Of a DNA stretch of 64,000 bases, positions 17,959 to 26,963 are shown piece by piece; within the stretch, counting starts at the first letter, position 1; every line of letters starts with the position of its first letter. The notes beneath the pieces are model-generated. The model saw only the letters and a list, made by a program, of their open reading frames with translations, ran no database searches and was not told the origin of the DNA. The stretch covers positions 116,226 through 180,225 of the forward strand of contig CAVOIC010000010.1 in the NCBI GenBank assembly GCA_963695985.1, read 5' to 3'. Source of the stretch: DATBVX01 sp963695985. GTDB lineage: Bacteria > Pseudomonadota > Gammaproteobacteria > Steroidobacterales > Steroidobacteraceae. The translations under genes and the position numbers were made by a program.

Positions 17959-18387
17959 ATGAGCACGGTTTTTGCCAAGCCGGGTCAGGTGCGCGGCGAC
18001 TGGTACGTCGTCGATGCCGCCGGCCGGACACTCGGCCGCCTCGCCACTCAGCTGGCACATCGCCTCAAGGGCAAGCACAAGGCTGACTACTCGCCGCACG
18101 TCGACATGGGCGATCACCTGGTCGTGATCAATGCGGAGAAGATTCGCGTTACCGGAAACAAGCTCGAGGACAAGTTCTACCACCATCACACGGGCTACCT
18201 CGGCAACCTCAAGTCGATCGCGCTCGGCAAGCTCCTCAAGGAGCATCCGGAGCGCGCCATCGAGTTCGCCGTGAAGGGCATGCTGCCGAAGAATCCGCTG
18301 GGCCGGAAAATGTTCAAGAAGCTGCACGTATTCGCCGGCGGCCAGCATCCACACACGGCGCAGCAGCCCAAGGCACTGAGCCTATAA
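17959..18387 (+). CDS. rplM: 50S ribosomal protein L13
   Basis: A 142-residue L13, the same length as in E. coli when the ATG at 17959 is used. Typical segments are WYVVDAAGRTLGRLATQLA, the HVDMGDHLVVINAEKIRVTGNK stretch and VKGMLPKNPLGRKMFKKLHVF. It is the first gene of the universal rplM-rpsI operon; rpsI follows after 37 bases. The preceding 150 bases have no gene and probably hold the promoter and leader. Confidence 0.98.
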   Translation: MSTVFAKPGQVRGDWYVVDAAGRTLGRLATQLAHRLKGKHKADYSPHVDMGDHLVVINAEKIRVTGNKLEDKFYHHHTGYLGNLKSIALGKLLKEHPERAIEFAVKGMLPKNPLGRKMFKKLHVFAGGQHPHTAQQPKALSL

Positions 18388-18424
18388 TTCCGCTCTCCAC
18401 TACCGTACCGAGCACCTCACGCGC

Positions 18425-18817
18425 ATGACAGCCACTAGTTTCTACGGCACGGGCCGCCGCAAGACCTCCACCGCCCGGGTCTACATCACCCAGGGTACCG
18501 GCAAGATTTCGATCAACGACCGTACGATCGAAGAGTTCTTCGGTCGCGAGACCGGCCGGATGATCGTGCGTCAGCCGCTCGAGCTCGCACAGGTTGCGAA
18601 TCGTTTCGATGTCTCGGTGCAGGTCGAAGGTGGCGGCATCACGGGACAGGCCGGCGCGATCCGCCACGGCATCACGCGCGCGCTGATCAAATTCGATGAG
18701 TCATTGCGCAAGCCGCTGCGTCAGGCCGGGTTCGTCACGCGCGACGCGCGCGAGGTCGAGCGCAAGAAGGTCGGCCGGCGCAAGGCCCGCCGGCGCCCGC
18801 AGTATTCGAAGCGTTGA
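18425..18817 (+). CDS. rpsI: 30S ribosomal protein S9
   Basis: A 130-residue S9, full length, with the conserved start FYGTGRRKTSTARV, the central VQVEGGGITGQAGAIRHGI and the basic C-terminus ending QYSKR that reaches the P-site tRNA in the ribosome. It is co-transcribed with rplM. A GC-rich hairpin 30 bases after its stop could terminate transcription before tRNA-Gln. Confidence 0.98.
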   Translation: MTATSFYGTGRRKTSTARVYITQGTGKISINDRTIEEFFGRETGRMIVRQPLELAQVANRFDVSVQVEGGGITGQAGAIRHGITRALIKFDESLRKPLRQAGFVTRDAREVERKKVGRRKARRRPQYSKR

Positions 18818-18845
18818 TCTCACTCCCTGGCGGGGCAGTCGAGTC

Positions 18846-18888
18846 TCCCTCTCCCTGATTGCGCGGGGAGAGGGCCGGGGCGAGAGGT
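18846..18888. repeat. REP-like extragenic palindrome
   Basis: A 9-bp perfect stem (CCCTCTCCC at 18847-18855 and GGGAGAGGG at 18866-18874) followed by GCCGGGGCGAGAGG. This is the familiar form of a short interspersed palindrome found after genes in many Proteobacteria. A related half-copy lies at 54336-54360. It may also end the rplM-rpsI transcript. Confidence 0.7.
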
Positions 18889-18906
18889 CTTACGAGATTC
18901 GATTCT

Positions 18907-18980
18907 TGGGGGATCGTCTAGCGGTAGGACTGCGGACTCTGACTCCGCCAACCTAGGTTCGAATCCTAGTCCCCCAGCCA
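18907..18980 (+). tRNA. tRNA-Gln (anticodon CTG)
   Basis: A complete cloverleaf of 74 bases including an encoded CCA (18978-18980). The acceptor stem TGGGGGA pairs perfectly with TCCCCCA, the anticodon stem GCGGA/TCCGC holds loop CTCTGAC with anticodon CTG, and the T arm contains GGTTCGAATCC. It reads CAG glutamine codons. Confidence 0.97.
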
Positions 18981-18988
18981 AACACGAT

Positions 18989-19008
18989 AGGCCCGCGCAT
19001 GCGGGCCT
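18989..19008 (+). terminator. Terminator-like hairpin after tRNA-Gln
   Basis: A compact inverted repeat (AGGCCCGC, 4-base loop, GCGGGCCT) nine bases after the tRNA, followed by a weak T-containing stretch (CGTCGTTT). It is placed to end the tRNA transcript. Confidence 0.6.
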
Positions 19009-19038
19009 CGTCGTTTCGCGAGTCTGATTGAGGGCCGC

Positions 19039-19617
19039 TTATCCGGCCCAGGCGGGTGCCTGGCCCCGCTTCCACTTGATACTGCAACCTACACTTGGGG
19101 TCTGTGCTCCCGGCACCGAAGCTCCGGCGAGCACCGCGTCGGCGGCCGCGCGCAGATCGGCGCCGGTCACGGGAGTCCTGCCTCCCGGGCGGCTCCCGTC
19201 GAACTGACCGCAATATGCGAGCTTGCGTTCGCGATCGAACAGGAAGAAATCCGGCGTGCAGGCGGCCTCGTATGCGCGCGCTATTGCCTGCGATTCGTCG
19301 TAAAGATACGGAAAGCTGAACCTTCTGGACTGCGATAGGCGAGCCATCTGCGTCGGTGCATCCTCAGGATATGCCTCGACGTCGTTAGAGCTGATCGCGA
19401 CGATTGCCAGTCCCTTCGGGCCGTATTCGCGCGCGAAGCTGACGAAGCCATCGAGCACATGCTTCACGAAAGGGCAGTGGTTGCACAGAAACGCGACGAG
19501 AAGAGCGGGTGCCGCGGTGAAATCCTCGAGCGCGACGGTCTTTCCGGTCGACGCGTCCGGCAGCCGGAACGCGGGTGCCTTTGTGCCCAGCGGCAGTATT
19601 CTGGATTGCATTGCCAT
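19039..19617 (-). CDS. Thioredoxin-fold redoxin with CxxC motif
   Basis: A 192-residue AhpC/TSA-type thioredoxin-fold protein without a signal peptide. The active motif is CNHCP (about residues 45-49), preceded by the typical ALLVAFLC strand. LAIVAISSNDVEAYPEDA and TPDFFLFDRERKLAYCGQ follow, typical of a widespread 'thioredoxin family protein' group of unknown substrate. A strong AGGAGG ribosome site precedes the two possible ATG codons (19617, 19611). It is the last gene of the hydrogenase-4-like operon, 11 bases after the NuoB-like gene, so it may exchange electrons with that complex; this is only an inference from position. Confidence 0.85.
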   Translation of the reverse strand: MAMQSRILPLGTKAPAFRLPDASTGKTVALEDFTAAPALLVAFLCNHCPFVKHVLDGFVSFAREYGPKGLAIVAISSNDVEAYPEDAPTQMARLSQSRRFSFPYLYDESQAIARAYEAACTPDFFLFDRERKLAYCGQFDGSRPGGRTPVTGADLRAAADAVLAGASVPGAQTPSVGCSIKWKRGQAPAWAG

Positions 19618-19628
19618 ACGACCTCCTG

Positions 19629-20168
19629 TCAGTCCGATTTCGAGTGAGTGGCCACTGGCGTTGCGTCAAGCAGTAGCGTCAGGCCTCGCAGCAGATCGAT
19701 CGGGGTCGGTGGGCAGCCGCGAATCACCATGTCGACCGGGAGCACCTGGCTCACCGAGCCCACGCAAGCATAGCTGCCCGCGAATACGCCGCAGCCGGCA
19801 GCGCAATCGCCGACGGCTACGACCCACTTGGGTGCGGGGGTCGCGGCGTAGGTACGCTCGAGTGCCATGTGCATGTTATGTGTGACCGGCCCGGTCACGA
19901 GCAGCATGTCGGCATGCCGCGGCGAAGCCACGAAGCGCACGCCGAAGCGCTCGATGTCATAGAACGCATTGTTGAGCGCGTGAATCTCGAGCTCGCAGCC
20001 GTTGCAGGATCCAGCGTCCACTTCGCGAATCGAGAGACTCCGGCCGAGGTTGCGCGCGATGGCGCCGCGCAGCTTGCTGCCTGCTGCTTCGAGCGCCTCC
20101 TGGGCACCGACGTCGAGTGCCTCCGTTACCGGCGCATGGATCAGGTTCTTGAACAGTCGTCGGCGCAT
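19629..20168 (-). CDS. NuoB/HyfI-like Fe-S subunit of an Ehr-type complex
   Basis: A 179-residue subunit homologous to NuoB and HyfI/HycG, which carry the [4Fe-4S] cluster nearest the quinone or NiFe site. Four cluster cysteines are visible: the pair in SCNGCELE (about residues 54 and 57), one in GDCAAGCG (about 120) and one in RGCPP (about 150). The cluster is therefore probably intact even though the partner large subunit has lost its NiFe ligands. The gene lies 6 bases after the large subunit and precedes the redoxin gene. Confidence 0.88.
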   Translation of the reverse strand: MRRRLFKNLIHAPVTEALDVGAQEALEAAGSKLRGAIARNLGRSLSIREVDAGSCNGCELEIHALNNAFYDIERFGVRFVASPRHADMLLVTGPVTHNMHMALERTYAATPAPKWVVAVGDCAAGCGVFAGSYACVGSVSQVLPVDMVIRGCPPTPIDLLRGLTLLLDATPVATHSKSD

Positions 20169-20174
20169 GGTTCG

Positions 20175-21686
20175 TTACAAGTCGTGCCCGGAGTAGGAAC
20201 AGTTGAACGATTTGTTGCACAGGGGAAAGTCCGCCACGATGTTGCCGTAGATCGCAACTTCGAGCAGCGGCCACTGGAACCAGGACGGGTCGCGCAGATG
20301 ACAGCGCTCGAGGGTGAGATTCGGCGCCACGCGCACGTACGCGAGCACATCGCCCCGAAAGGCTTCGACTACGGCGGTGCCTTCGCAGGTCGCAGTCGGC
20401 GCAGCAAGGGTGGCCGGCAGGACCCGGCCGCCCGGCAGAGCCGCGAGCGCCGCCTCGAGCCATTCGACGCTCGCCTGGACTTCGAGAATCCGCACCCACA
20501 CGCGGGCATCGACATCGCCCTCGGTGCGCAGCACCGGCTTGATCGGCAGCTCGTCGTATGGTTCGTAGGTGAGCTGCGCGCGAGCATCGAACGCGCGGCC
20601 GGAGGCGCGCCCGACGTGGCCGCCGGCAGCGAATTCCGCTGCCAGCGCGGCATTGACCGCGCCGGTCCCGACAGTTCGGTCCTGCAGTGAGGCGGTGTTC
20701 TCGTAGAGCTCGACCAACTCCGGAAACTCGGCGCGCAGGCGCCCGGTGAGATCCAGGATAGCGCTTCGCCCGGCATCGGACAGGTCGACGGTCACACCGC
20801 CGGGCACGATGCAATCCATCATCAGTCGATGGCCGAAGGCGAGCGCACAGGCACGCAGCGTCACCTCGCGCAAGATGCCGCACTCGGCATGCAGCATCGA
20901 GAACGCCGCATCGTTGCAGATCGCTCCGATGTCGCCGAGATGATTGGCGATGCGCTCGAGTTCCGCCATCACACCGCGCAGCCACGCGGCTCGTGGCGAT
21001 ACTCGCTGGCCCAGCGCGATTTCGACCGCGCGCGCATAAGCCAGGGCGTAGGCCACCGTGCTGTCACCGGAGACCCGCCCGGCAATGCGCGCCGCTGCAT
21101 CGATCCCCGCGCCCCGCAGCAGCGCATCGATCCCCTTGTGCGTGTAGCCGAGGCGCTCCTCGAGGCGTACGACCGTCTCGCCATTCGCAGTAAAGCGAAA
21201 GTGTCCTGGTTCGATGATGCCCGCGTGCACCGGCCCGACGGGAATCTGGTGCAGGCTCGGTCCCTCGGTGGGGAGAAAGCGATAAGGTTGTGCCGGCTCG
21301 CGGGCCCGTGGTTCATGAGCGAGCGGTGTGCGCAGCGGCCAGCAGCCGTGGTCGAGCCAGGCGCGTCGATCCGGGAGGCCGACGAATTCATAGCCGAAGA
21401 GGTCGGTAATCGCCCGTTCGAGGCGGATCGCAGGACTGTGAAAGACGGCGAGCGCGGGAACCCGGCCGGCCGCGACGTCGATGGACGCAAGGCACAGCTG
21501 GCGCGTCGCCGCCTCGAATACCGCGCAGTGCACGGCCCGCTCATCACCCCATTCGCCGAGCAGGTCGAGCTTGCCTTCTCGCAGGGCCTCACCAATCGCC
21601 TGCCACGTTGTCGCATCGACTTCGAAGCGCTGCCAGCCGCGATGCGCGGCGACGGCGGAGAGATTTCCAAACAGGGCTTTGAGCAT
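20175..21686 (-). CDS. HyfG/NuoCD-like large subunit lacking NiFe ligands (Ehr type)
   Basis: A 503-residue fusion of a NuoC-like N-terminal domain and a NuoD/hydrogenase-large-subunit domain. It resembles HyfG and HycE (RLEERLGYTHKG, MAELERIANHLGDIGAICND, VPGGVTVDLS). In group 4 hydrogenases the first ligand motif is R-x-C-G-x-C; here the aligned stretch is RVSGDST. The last motif D-P-C-x-x-C is DPSWFQWP. All four nickel-binding cysteines are thus missing, so hydrogenase activity is ruled out. The protein ends DFPLCNKSFNCSYSGHDL, a NuoD-like C-terminus of the energy-converting-hydrogenase-related (Ehr) type. The substrate is unknown. Confidence 0.85.
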   Translation of the reverse strand: MLKALFGNLSAVAAHRGWQRFEVDATTWQAIGEALREGKLDLLGEWGDERAVHCAVFEAATRQLCLASIDVAAGRVPALAVFHSPAIRLERAITDLFGYEFVGLPDRRAWLDHGCWPLRTPLAHEPRAREPAQPYRFLPTEGPSLHQIPVGPVHAGIIEPGHFRFTANGETVVRLEERLGYTHKGIDALLRGAGIDAAARIAGRVSGDSTVAYALAYARAVEIALGQRVSPRAAWLRGVMAELERIANHLGDIGAICNDAAFSMLHAECGILREVTLRACALAFGHRLMMDCIVPGGVTVDLSDAGRSAILDLTGRLRAEFPELVELYENTASLQDRTVGTGAVNAALAAEFAAGGHVGRASGRAFDARAQLTYEPYDELPIKPVLRTEGDVDARVWVRILEVQASVEWLEAALAALPGGRVLPATLAAPTATCEGTAVVEAFRGDVLAYVRVAPNLTLERCHLRDPSWFQWPLLEVAIYGNIVADFPLCNKSFNCSYSGHDL

Positions 21687-21694
21687 GGCGTGAC

Positions 21695-23146
21695 CTAACC
21701 GAGCTGCTGGGCCACGTGCCGGAACCAGGCCGCGATCGTTGCCGGCAAACTGATTCCCGCGCCGGCGACCAAGATGAGGTGCAACGTCATCGGGGCGAGG
21801 CGATACGGCGATAGTGTGTGGCGCTTGCCGGAGTCCCCGAAGGCGAGACCATGAAGCCGCAACATCAGGGCGCTGAACGCGATCGCGAGGCCTGCCACCA
21901 CGGCGATCGCGAGCCAGGGATTGCGCGCGAAGGTCGAGGTGACGAGCAGGAACTCACTGGTGAAGATGCCGAAGGGCGGCAGTCCCGCAATAGCCACAAC
22001 GGCTGCCACCAGGAGCCAGCCGAGCAGTGGCTGGCTGCGCGTGAGACCGCGGATCTCGTCGATCCGTTGCGTGCCTTCGAGCTGCGACACGTAGCCCACG
22101 CCGAAGAAGATGGCCGACTTGGTGAGGCTGTGCATCGTCATGTGCAGCAGTCCTGCAAAGTTGGCGAGCGGTCCGCCAAGCCCGAAGGCGACGGTGATTA
22201 CGCCCATGTGCTCGATCGAGGAATAGGCGAACAGGCGCTTGATGTCGCGTCGCCGGTAGAGCATGAGGCCAGCAAACAGGAGCGACACGAGCCCCATCGC
22301 CACCATCATCGGGCCGGGCGAGATCACGGCGGCATTCCCCGCCATGATGAGCTTGAAACGCAGCAGCGCGAACAGCGCGACATTGAGCAGGAGCCCGGAA
22401 AGCACTGCCGAAATCGGCGTGGGACCCTCCGCGTGCGCGTCCGGCAGCCAGGCGTGCACCGGCGCGAGGCCCACCTTGGTGCCGTAGCCGAGCAGCAGAA
22501 ACACGAACGACAGGTTGAGCAGCGCCGGATCGAATCCGGAGGAAGCCGCCGCGATACGGTCCCAGGCCATGGCGCCGATGCCCTGACCCAGCTTTTCCTG
22601 GGCCGCGAGGTAGACCAGGATCGTGCCGAAGAGCGCGAGCGCGATACCCACCGATCCCAGGATGAAATATTTCCATGCCGCCTCGAGCGCCGCGTTGGTG
22701 CGGTACAGGCCCACCATCAGCACCGTGGTCAGCGTCGCCACCTCGATCGCGACCCACATCAGGCCGATGTTGTTCGACAGGAGCGCCAAGTTCATGGCCA
22801 GCATCAGGAGCTGATACATCGCGTGGTAGAAGCGCAGGTGATGGGGCTTGAGGCGCTGCGTCTGCAGCTCGTGCGCGATGTAGCCGGCGCTGAAGAGGCT
22901 GGTGGTGAAGCCAACGAGCGCGCCGATTATGAGGAACACAGTATTGAGGTCATCCACCAGCAGATACAGCGACGGCGCGGGCCGGTGCGAGTACAGGAGG
23001 CTGGCGCAGAGGAGTGTGAGCGCGCAGGTGAGCGCATTGAGCGCGGCTCCGATGCGGTAGCTCGGGATCGCCGCCAGGATCAGCGCGCCCACGCCGGGAA
23101 CCACCAGCAGCCCGGTCAGCGCTGCGGTTGCGGGTTCCAGGCTCAC
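21695..23146 (-). CDS. HyfF/NuoN-like proton-pumping membrane subunit
   Basis: A 483-residue membrane protein of the Mrp antiporter/NuoLMN family with about 14 hydrophobic segments, resembling HyfF. Proton-path residues are seen: the Glu in MWVAIEVATL, the Lys in LGYGTKVGLAPVHAWLPDAH and the His/Lys pair in LLHMTMHSLTKSAIFFGVG. Its ATG overlaps the HyfE-like stop by four bases and the large subunit follows after 8 bases. It probably pumps protons (or sodium) when the complex turns over. Confidence 0.88.
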   Translation of the reverse strand: MSLEPATAALTGLLVVPGVGALILAAIPSYRIGAALNALTCALTLLCASLLYSHRPAPSLYLLVDDLNTVFLIIGALVGFTTSLFSAGYIAHELQTQRLKPHHLRFYHAMYQLLMLAMNLALLSNNIGLMWVAIEVATLTTVLMVGLYRTNAALEAAWKYFILGSVGIALALFGTILVYLAAQEKLGQGIGAMAWDRIAAASSGFDPALLNLSFVFLLLGYGTKVGLAPVHAWLPDAHAEGPTPISAVLSGLLLNVALFALLRFKLIMAGNAAVISPGPMMVAMGLVSLLFAGLMLYRRRDIKRLFAYSSIEHMGVITVAFGLGGPLANFAGLLHMTMHSLTKSAIFFGVGYVSQLEGTQRIDEIRGLTRSQPLLGWLLVAAVVAIAGLPPFGIFTSEFLLVTSTFARNPWLAIAVVAGLAIAFSALMLRLHGLAFGDSGKRHTLSPYRLAPMTLHLILVAGAGISLPATIAAWFRHVAQQLG

Positions 23147-23805
23147 GGCGTTTCGCCCCGCGACATGTCGAGCGCCTGCACGTCCACCGTGTCGAAGCGC
23201 TCGCGGATGCGGAACAGGAATATGCCGATGACGATGAAGGCGATCAGCACGGAGAACGCGACGCTGATCTCGACTACGAGCGGCATGCCGCGCGCGCCGG
23301 TCGCCGCGAGCACCAGGCCGTTCTCGAGCGACATGAATCCGATCACCTGGCTCACCGCATTACGCCGCGTCACCATCATCAGCAGTCCCAGCAGGACGAT
23401 CGAGAGCGCGAAGGCCAGGTCTTCGCGGACGAAGGCGCCCGCGGCCTCCGTCACCGGCAGCATGACAACGATGGACAGACCCACGAGCGCCATGCCGAAC
23501 AGCATTGTGGGGCCGACGCTGACGACGTTTTCGATCGAGCGATGGATGCCGAGGCGCACCACGATGCGATGCAGGGCCACCGGGATGAAGATGCCTTTAA
23601 AGAGAAGCGCGATCAGGGCGGTGATGAAGAGGTGCGGGGCGCGCTGCAGGTGCGCCTGCCAGCCGACCGAGAGCGCGAGCACGCAGGCATGCAGCGCGAA
23701 GGTGTTGAGGAGCGCAAACATGCGGTCCTGGTACAGGAGCAGGAAACTCACCAGCACCATCGAGCCGGCGAGCAGGTGGGCGATGTCGGCGTCGAGACCG
23801 CTCAC
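23143..23805 (-). CDS. HyfE/NuoK-like membrane subunit
   Basis: A 220-residue protein with about six to seven hydrophobic segments, homologous to HyfE, whose C-terminal half is related to NuoK. The MSLENGLVLAATGARGMPLVVEI segment contains the Glu residues conserved for proton transfer in this group. The gene overlaps both neighbours by four bases (ATGA), indicating strict co-translation within the complex operon. Confidence 0.85.
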   Translation of the reverse strand: MSGLDADIAHLLAGSMVLVSFLLLYQDRMFALLNTFALHACVLALSVGWQAHLQRAPHLFITALIALLFKGIFIPVALHRIVVRLGIHRSIENVVSVGPTMLFGMALVGLSIVVMLPVTEAAGAFVREDLAFALSIVLLGLLMMVTRRNAVSQVIGFMSLENGLVLAATGARGMPLVVEISVAFSVLIAFIVIGIFLFRIRERFDTVDVQALDMSRGETP

Positions 23806-24755
23806 TGTGTCAGCCTCGACACGAACAGCAGGACCGCGGCCAGCAAGCCCAGCATCAGGGCGACGCCAAGGAACTCAGGAACGCGAAACACGCGCATCTT
23901 CGCGATCGCGGTTTCAAACACGACCAGCGCGAACCCAAGCGCCAGGAGCTTGAGCGCGTAGACACCCAGCCCGACCGCGTAGGCCGCCGGGCCGTCGCCC
24001 GAAGCGGCTGTTCCCCAGGCCGCGAACAAGCAGGCAATCAGTGACAGGTAGAGCAGCAGCTTGAGCGAGGCCGCCGCTTCGATCACGGCAAGGTGACGGC
24101 CGGAGTACTCGAGCACCATGGCCTCGTGCACCATCGTGAGCTCCAGGTGCGTCGCCGGATTATCGACCGGGATGCGGCTGTTCTCCGCGAGCGATACGAT
24201 GATGAGCGCCACGAGCGCGAGGGCCACCGAGATGCTCAGGCCCGCGTGGGGACCGAGCATGTACTCGGAGATCGATGACAGCTGCGTCGAGCCCGCGAAC
24301 AGGGAGAGCGTGAACACCACCATCAGCATCGCCGGCTCCGCCAGCGACGCGAACATCATCTCGCGGCTCGAGCCGATGCCGCCGAAGCTGGTGCCGACGT
24401 CGAGTCCTGCCAGCGCCAGGAAGAAGCGCGCGGTGCCAAGCAGTCCCACGATGACGATGAGATCGGCGGCGGCGCTGAAGGTGAGGCCGACCGCGAACGT
24501 GGGCACGAGCGCTGCAGCGACCCAGGTCGTCGCAAAGATCACATACGGCGCCGAGCGGTAGAGCCAGGAAGCGTTTTCGGCAACCACAGTTTCCTTGCGG
24601 ATCAGCTTCAACAGATCCCGATAGGGCTGGACGATCGAAGCGCCGCGCCGGCGCAGCAGCCGCGCCTTGATCTTGCGCGTAACCCCGGTGAGGAGCGGCG
24701 CCAGCGCCAGCACCAGGAGGAGCTGCCCGATCTGGGTGAGCCAGCCGTACATCAT
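23802..24755 (-). CDS. HyfC/NuoH-like membrane subunit
   Basis: A 317-residue NuoH-type subunit that would anchor the peripheral arm to the membrane. Conserved features are the basic stretch VTRKIKARLLRRRGASIVQPYRDLLKLIRKE (shown only in part), GSSREMMFASLAEPAM and SLAENSRIPVDNPATHLELTMVHEAMVLEYSG (the HyfC/NuoH signature near residues 185-215). It overlaps the HyfB-like stop and the HyfE-like start by four bases each. Confidence 0.88.
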   Translation of the reverse strand: MMYGWLTQIGQLLLVLALAPLLTGVTRKIKARLLRRRGASIVQPYRDLLKLIRKETVVAENASWLYRSAPYVIFATTWVAAALVPTFAVGLTFSAAADLIVIVGLLGTARFFLALAGLDVGTSFGGIGSSREMMFASLAEPAMLMVVFTLSLFAGSTQLSSISEYMLGPHAGLSISVALALVALIIVSLAENSRIPVDNPATHLELTMVHEAMVLEYSGRHLAVIEAAASLKLLLYLSLIACLFAAWGTAASGDGPAAYAVGLGVYALKLLALGFALVVFETAIAKMRVFRVPEFLGVALMLGLLAAVLLFVSRLTQ

Positions 24756-26782
24756 CGCAACGTCCCTACAATGATGAGCAGCAGCACCAGCGCGGCGAAG
24801 ACGAGTGTCAGGTACTTGCGGATAGTGAGGAACTGCATTTGGTTCAGCCAGGCGGAAGCCGTGTTCACGCTGCGGATGACCGGCACGTAAAACGCGTCCC
24901 AGATCGTGTCGTGAAGCTCCACTTCGAGCCGTGCCGTGCCGGTATCGCCCGGATGCGGCATCGTGACGCGTTCGCGTGCGCGGAACACGGCGGTGCCGAA
25001 CACGCGCCGTATCGGTTGCGCGAAACTGCCGGAGCTGTACTGGGTCCGCGGGCTCGGATCGGGAAAGCCGCAGTCCCAGGCCGCGGAGCGCCGCAGCGCG
25101 TGCGATGCGAAGCGTCGCACGATGAGCGACGTGGCGGCCGCTGCCAGGATGATCATCACGAACACCAGCAGCCCGTTATAGGCGCTGCGCGCGGGGTCGA
25201 GCGGCACGATACGCAGCCACGGCTGCGGCGTTTGCGGTGCGAGCCTCGCGCCCACCAACAACTCACACACTCCGGCAAGGCCGTCGATCACGAATCCGGG
25301 CAGCACGCCCGCCAGCAGACAGGCGAGCGCCAGCAGCAGCATCGCGCCGCGCGACCAGCGGTCGGTCTCGCGTGCCGCGGCAGCGGCATCCGAGCGCGCC
25401 CGACCCAGGAACGTCGCGCCGAACGCCTTGACGAAGCACGCGGCCGCCAGCGCCGCAGCGCAGGCGAGCGTCGCGCCCACCGCCGGAACCAGCAGGCGTG
25501 GGATCCACTGCGGCAGCTGCGGACTCACCAGGATGGCCTGGAAGGTGAGCCATTCGGAGACGAAGCCGTTGAAGGGTGGCAGAGCAGAGATGGCGATGCA
25601 GCCGGCGAGGAACGCGAGCGCCGTGACTGGCATGCCACGTATCAGTCCGCCGAGATGCTCCATGTCACGCTCGCCGGTCGCCGTTAGAACCGCACCCGAG
25701 CCAAGGAATAGCAGGCTCTTGAACAGGGAATGATTGAAGACGTGAAAGATCGACGCAGTCAGCGCCAGTGCCGCCGCCGTTGCCAGGCCGTTGGCCTCGA
25801 AGGCGAGCGTGAGGCCGAGGCCGATAAAGATGATGCCGATGTTTTCTACCGTGTGATACGCGAGGAGTCGCTTCAGGTCATGCTCCATCAACGCGTACAG
25901 GACTCCGAGGAGCGTGGTGACTGCGGCAACGAGCAGTACGGGGACGCTCCACCACCAGGCCGGCGGGCCCAGCAGATCGAGCACGATGCGCGCGAAACCG
26001 TACACCGCGACCTTGGTCATGACGCCACTCATGAGGGCCGACACGTGACTGGGCGCGGCCGGATGCGCAAGCGGCAACCATGCATGCAGCGGCACGAGCC
26101 CCGCCTTGGATCCGGCACCGACGAGCGCGAGCGCCAGCACGATGGCAGCAGGGCCGAACGCGCCGATCTGGCGCATCGCCGCGAAGGAATAGTTGCCCTC
26201 GGCGCCGGCGAGCAGACCGAAGGCCAGTAGCAGAGTGAGTGCGCCCGCCGTCGCCATGACGATGTAAACCAGGCCCGCGCGCAGGTTGCTCTCACTGCGG
26301 TCCTCGCTCACGACCAGCGCCCAGGAGGCGATCGACATGAACTCCCACCCCACCAGGAACGAAAAGGCATCCTGGGCCAGGAGCACCAGATTCATGCCGG
26401 CGATGAAGGCGGGGTAGGGGGGCAGCACGCGCAGCGGCTCCTTGGCGTGAACGCCGTACCCGATCGCGTAGACGCTCACGATGGCCGTCGTCAGGTTGAT
26501 GACGACGGCGAAGGCAGCGCTCAGCCGATCGAATCCCAGCAGCGTCTGGCTGAGCGGTAGCCCGATCGGAAGTGCAATGACGGCGGACGTGGACTCCGTA
26601 GCGAAGAGGACGGGCAGCGCCGCGGCTGCGAGCGTTGCGCAGACCAGGCTGCAGGCGCCGTAGATCAGGTGCACGCCCAGGCGGCGCGACGCGAAAGGAA
26701 TTGCGAGCGCCGCGAGGAGCAGAAGCAGGCCTACTCCGGTAGCGGCGAGTTGATTCGAAAGAAGAGGATCGGGCGCTGTCAC
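24752..26782 (-). CDS. HyfB/NuoL-like proton-pumping membrane subunit
   Basis: A 676-residue antiporter-like subunit, the first gene of the operon. It has about 16 hydrophobic segments, with GWEFMSIASWALVVSE (conserved Glu), GAGSKAGLVPLHAWLPLAHP (conserved Lys) and IFHVFNHSLFKSLLFLGSGAV (His/Lys). The C-terminal 170 residues include a long soluble part (CGFPDPSPRTQYSSGSFAQPIRR, as seen in HyfB/HycC) and a last anchor helix. In group 4 hydrogenases this subunit couples electron transfer to ion pumping. Upstream to 26963 there are 180 bases without a gene that should contain the operon promoter. Confidence 0.9.
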   Translation of the reverse strand: MTAPDPLLSNQLAATGVGLLLLLAALAIPFASRRLGVHLIYGACSLVCATLAAAALPVLFATESTSAVIALPIGLPLSQTLLGFDRLSAAFAVVINLTTAIVSVYAIGYGVHAKEPLRVLPPYPAFIAGMNLVLLAQDAFSFLVGWEFMSIASWALVVSEDRSESNLRAGLVYIVMATAGALTLLLAFGLLAGAEGNYSFAAMRQIGAFGPAAIVLALALVGAGSKAGLVPLHAWLPLAHPAAPSHVSALMSGVMTKVAVYGFARIVLDLLGPPAWWWSVPVLLVAAVTTLLGVLYALMEHDLKRLLAYHTVENIGIIFIGLGLTLAFEANGLATAAALALTASIFHVFNHSLFKSLLFLGSGAVLTATGERDMEHLGGLIRGMPVTALAFLAGCIAISALPPFNGFVSEWLTFQAILVSPQLPQWIPRLLVPAVGATLACAAALAAACFVKAFGATFLGRARSDAAAAARETDRWSRGAMLLLALACLLAGVLPGFVIDGLAGVCELLVGARLAPQTPQPWLRIVPLDPARSAYNGLLVFVMIILAAAATSLIVRRFASHALRRSAAWDCGFPDPSPRTQYSSGSFAQPIRRVFGTAVFRARERVTMPHPGDTGTARLEVELHDTIWDAFYVPVIRSVNTASAWLNQMQFLTIRKYLTLVFAALVLLLIIVGTLR

Positions 26783-26963
26783 CGCTCAGCGAAGGATTCG
26801 CTAACCTGCCGGATAGGAGCGAAGGCGAGATGATACTGTATTCATCCCCTGCCGGCAGATCGCACGCGGGCGTGCACCGCGGCGCCAATTACGCTAGATT
26901 CCACGCGCCCGTTCATCCCGTTCGCTGCATAGATTCCAACAAACACGCTTTCGGGGGTATTGC

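Noticed and set aside
18820..18900. CRISPR-like repeats
   Set aside because: There is only a single palindrome; no spaced repeats or cas genes are visible anywhere in the window.
20175..21686. A hydrogenase-4 large subunit
   Set aside because: The nickel-binding cysteines are missing in both motifs, so the gene is described as an Ehr-type subunit and not as a hydrogenase.
21818..23953. A 711-codon plus-strand ORF
   Set aside because: It lies opposite two membrane-subunit genes with clear homology. The predicted protein is made of Arg, His, Glu and Gln repeats typical of antisense reading of GC-rich membrane genes.
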